Shown: positions 62,399 to 64,000 of the stretch, one piece after another
Layout of the letters: each line of letters opens with the position of its first letter
How positions within the stretch are numbered: the stretch's first letter is position 1
Assembly (NCBI GenBank): GCA_963820775.1
Contig: CAWGBF010000007.1
Coordinates: 62,001-126,000 of the forward strand
DNA from: Roseiarcus sp963820775
GTDB taxonomy: Bacteria > Pseudomonadota > Alphaproteobacteria > Rhizobiales > Beijerinckiaceae
Direction: 5' to 3'
Length of the DNA stretch: 64,000 nt
Notes under the pieces: model-generated
The model's database searches: none
Told to the model about the DNA's origin: nothing
Seen by the model: the letters and a program-made list of their open reading frames with translations, nothing else
Position numbers and translations under genes: made by a program

Positions 62399-64000
62399 AT
62401 GAGAGGACACGCCAAGATTCTAACTATGACCGTCGCCGTCGCGACGTTGCTGTCAGCAGCGCCAGCGCTTGCGCAGCCGGTCGACACCGCGCGCATCGCA
62501 GGCGGCAGACCCCAATGACTGGCTGACGTATCACCAGTCCTATAACGGGTGGAACTATAGCCCGCTCGATCAGATCAACGCCAACAACGTCAAGGATCTC
62601 GAAGTCGCCTGGATAGCTGTTCCGGGGCATTCGACCCGCGGCTTGCAGTCCATGCCGCTCGTCGCTGACGGCGTGCTGTATTACACTGGATCGTATAGCC
62701 GGGTGTTCGCGCTTGACGGCGCAACTGGCAAGCAGCTCTGGTCTTACACGCCGGAACTCGACGACGCGCTGGTCGCGCGACAGACGCATTCGCCATACAA
62801 CCGCGGGGCCGCAATTGGCGACGGGACGGCTTTATGTCGGCACCGTCGATGGCCGGTTGATCGCGCTCGATATGAAAACGGGCAAGGTGGCCTGGGACAC
62901 CAAGCTGCAGGATTCCCAGAAGCTGACGGTCGGGTTCACCGGCGCGCCGCTCTACGCCAAGGGCACGGTGGTCATCGGCAGCCAGGGCGGCGAATGGCCC
63001 GGCCAAGGCCCGATCTATGGCGTCGACGCCGCGACCGGCAAGGTGAAGTGGAAGTTCAATACCGTGGGTGGCGACTGACGAGTCCAAGAACAGCTATGGC
63101 AACGATTCCTGGCGCACCGGCGGCGGCGGCGGCTGGATGCCGGGCACGTTCGAACCAGAGACCAACATCGTGTATTGGGGCACAGCAAACCCGGCGCCTC
63201 TGTACGACTGGTCTGGCGACAAATGGAAAACCGAAGGCCCGCGGCCCGGAGACAACCTCTACACCACGCTCGGTGCTCGCCCTCGACATCGATACGGGTG
63301 AGTTGAAATCCTACCATCAGGAGCTGCCGCACGACGCCTGGGACTTCGACAGCGCGATTGGCGAGTTTGTGAAAATTGACCGCGATGGCAAACACTACAT
63401 CGTGCATCCGAACAAGGGCGGCTTCATCTTCGTCTATGATCGCGATTTGAAGGTGCAGAACGTCTGGCCGCTCATTAAGAACTATAATTTCGTCAAGGCG
63501 TATTGATCCGAAGACCGGCGAGCTGATCGGCCGACGCGACTTCACGGCCGGGAAGGCCGCCGAACCGCTGTGCCCAGCGATCGACGGCGGCGTGAGCTGG
63601 AATTCCGGCAGCTACAGCCCGAAGACCGGACTTTATTACAAGGTGGGCAATGAGTGGTGCATAGCGCTCGAGGTGGTGAAGACCACGCCCGTGACAGAGC
63701 CGGTGGTGCAGCTCAATATCGGCGCCAACTTCCACGAGGTTCCGCCTCCCGATGGTGATATCTACGGCCATCTGGATGCGCGTGATCCGATCACCGGCGA
63801 AAAGAAGTGGGAGGTGCGCTTTCCAGAGCCGCCGCTATCGAGCGTGCTATCCACTGGCGGCAATCTCGTGTTTCTGCCGGACGCGCGCGGCGTGGTGCAT
63901 GCTTACAACGCGGAAACCGGCGCCGAGTTGTGGAACCACTCGGACGGGCTCGGTCATGTCGGCGGCATCATCAGCTACTCCGCGGGCGGCAAGCAGTACG
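62399..64000 (+). CDS. PQQ-dependent alcohol dehydrogenase, lanthanide-type, partial and frameshifted
   Basis: ATG 62399 after GGACGAGGAGACGC opens a signal peptide (AVATLLSAAPALAQP). The propeller follows: NDWLTYHQSYNGWNYSPLDQ, AWIAVPGHSTRGLQSMPLVA, LYYTGSYSRVFALDGATGKQ. Shifts at about 62500, 62826, 63068, 63269 and 63501 divide the gene, but every piece is in order: GTVDGRLIALDMKTGKVAWD, SYGNDSWRTGGGGGW, HQELPHDAWDFDSAIGEFVK, VSWNSGSYSPKTGLYYKVGN. The catalytic Asp in WDFD (63342-63344) has a second Asp two residues on (63348-63350), as in lanthanide-dependent XoxF/ExaF enzymes. A periplasmic methanol/ethanol-family dehydrogenase. Continues beyond the window. Confidence 0.87.

Overview
The window looks like a chromosomal stretch of a GC-rich alphaproteobacterium of the order Hyphomicrobiales (Rhizobiales). 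Family is not decidable by eye; a Beijerinckiaceae- or Bradyrhizobium-like organism fits. Evidence: trxB next to an LsrB/VtlR-type LysR regulator, a SAM-II riboswitch before metZ, a MucR/Ros zinc-finger regulator, the infA-maf-yacG trio, pgsA-moaD-moaE, the short psd-pssA pair, and REP-like repeats typical of the group. No tRNA, rRNA, CRISPR array, complete insertion sequence or prophage was seen.

Layout. 0-2.7 kb: end of an EamA permease, a small hypothetical gene, trxB, lsrB-like. 2.7-7.2 kb: an accessory-looking minus-strand group (epimerase, two family-2 glycosyltransferases, an acyl carrier protein, a hexapeptide acyltransferase), probably for a surface glycan or glycolipid. 7.4-9.6 kb: nusG, secE and a two-domain dCTP deaminase. 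9.6-11.1 kb: SAM-II riboswitch and metZ. 11.2-13.6 kb: a secreted small protein, a PIN-domain relic, hemW, and a PII gene. 13.8-19.4 kb: a five-gene peptide-type ABC importer. 19.4-24.4 kb: a DCC/lipase-maturation-factor fusion and two tandem Tat-exported SMP-30 proteins. 24.4-27.9 kb: yidB-like, a GlsB-like protein, moaE, moaD, pgsA, upp, mucR. 28.4-36.5 kb: an ATM1-type ABC exporter overlapping psd, then pssA and an RND efflux pair. 36.6-44.6 kb: an exported hydrolase, infA-maf-yacG, a creatininase-like protein, oligopeptidase B and a HAD phosphatase. 44.7-50.6 kb: a PanE-like reductase, a chaA-type exchanger, an XRE-cupin regulator, a GNAT, a PDZ/membrane sensor and a haloacid dehalogenase. 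50.7-58.9 kb: two acyl-CoA synthetases, egtB-egtD for ergothioneine synthesis, and an SDR. 58.9-64 kb: an orphan antitoxin, ybaK, DUF72, a chloroperoxidase-like hydrolase and a PQQ alcohol dehydrogenase with the lanthanide-type Asp signature, cut by the window end.

Many genes, including hemW and psd, are broken by single-base shifts, and shift density rises steeply in the last 5 kb. This looks more like consensus error in a draft or metagenome assembly than true gene decay, so broken genes are annotated here with their intended product. True relics appear separate: the PIN fragment, a truncated SMP-30 leader, a duplicated 3' piece of the SDR gene, and a cytochrome c tail.

I did not find a clearly undescribed system. 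The best leads are the glycosyltransferase/ACP/acyltransferase group with an altered ACP attachment motif, the PDZ/membrane/GAF-like sensor without a kinase, an AT-rich 10-bp repeat and palindrome whose neighbouring motif recurs at 39.2 kb, and the recently duplicated SMP-30 leader region.
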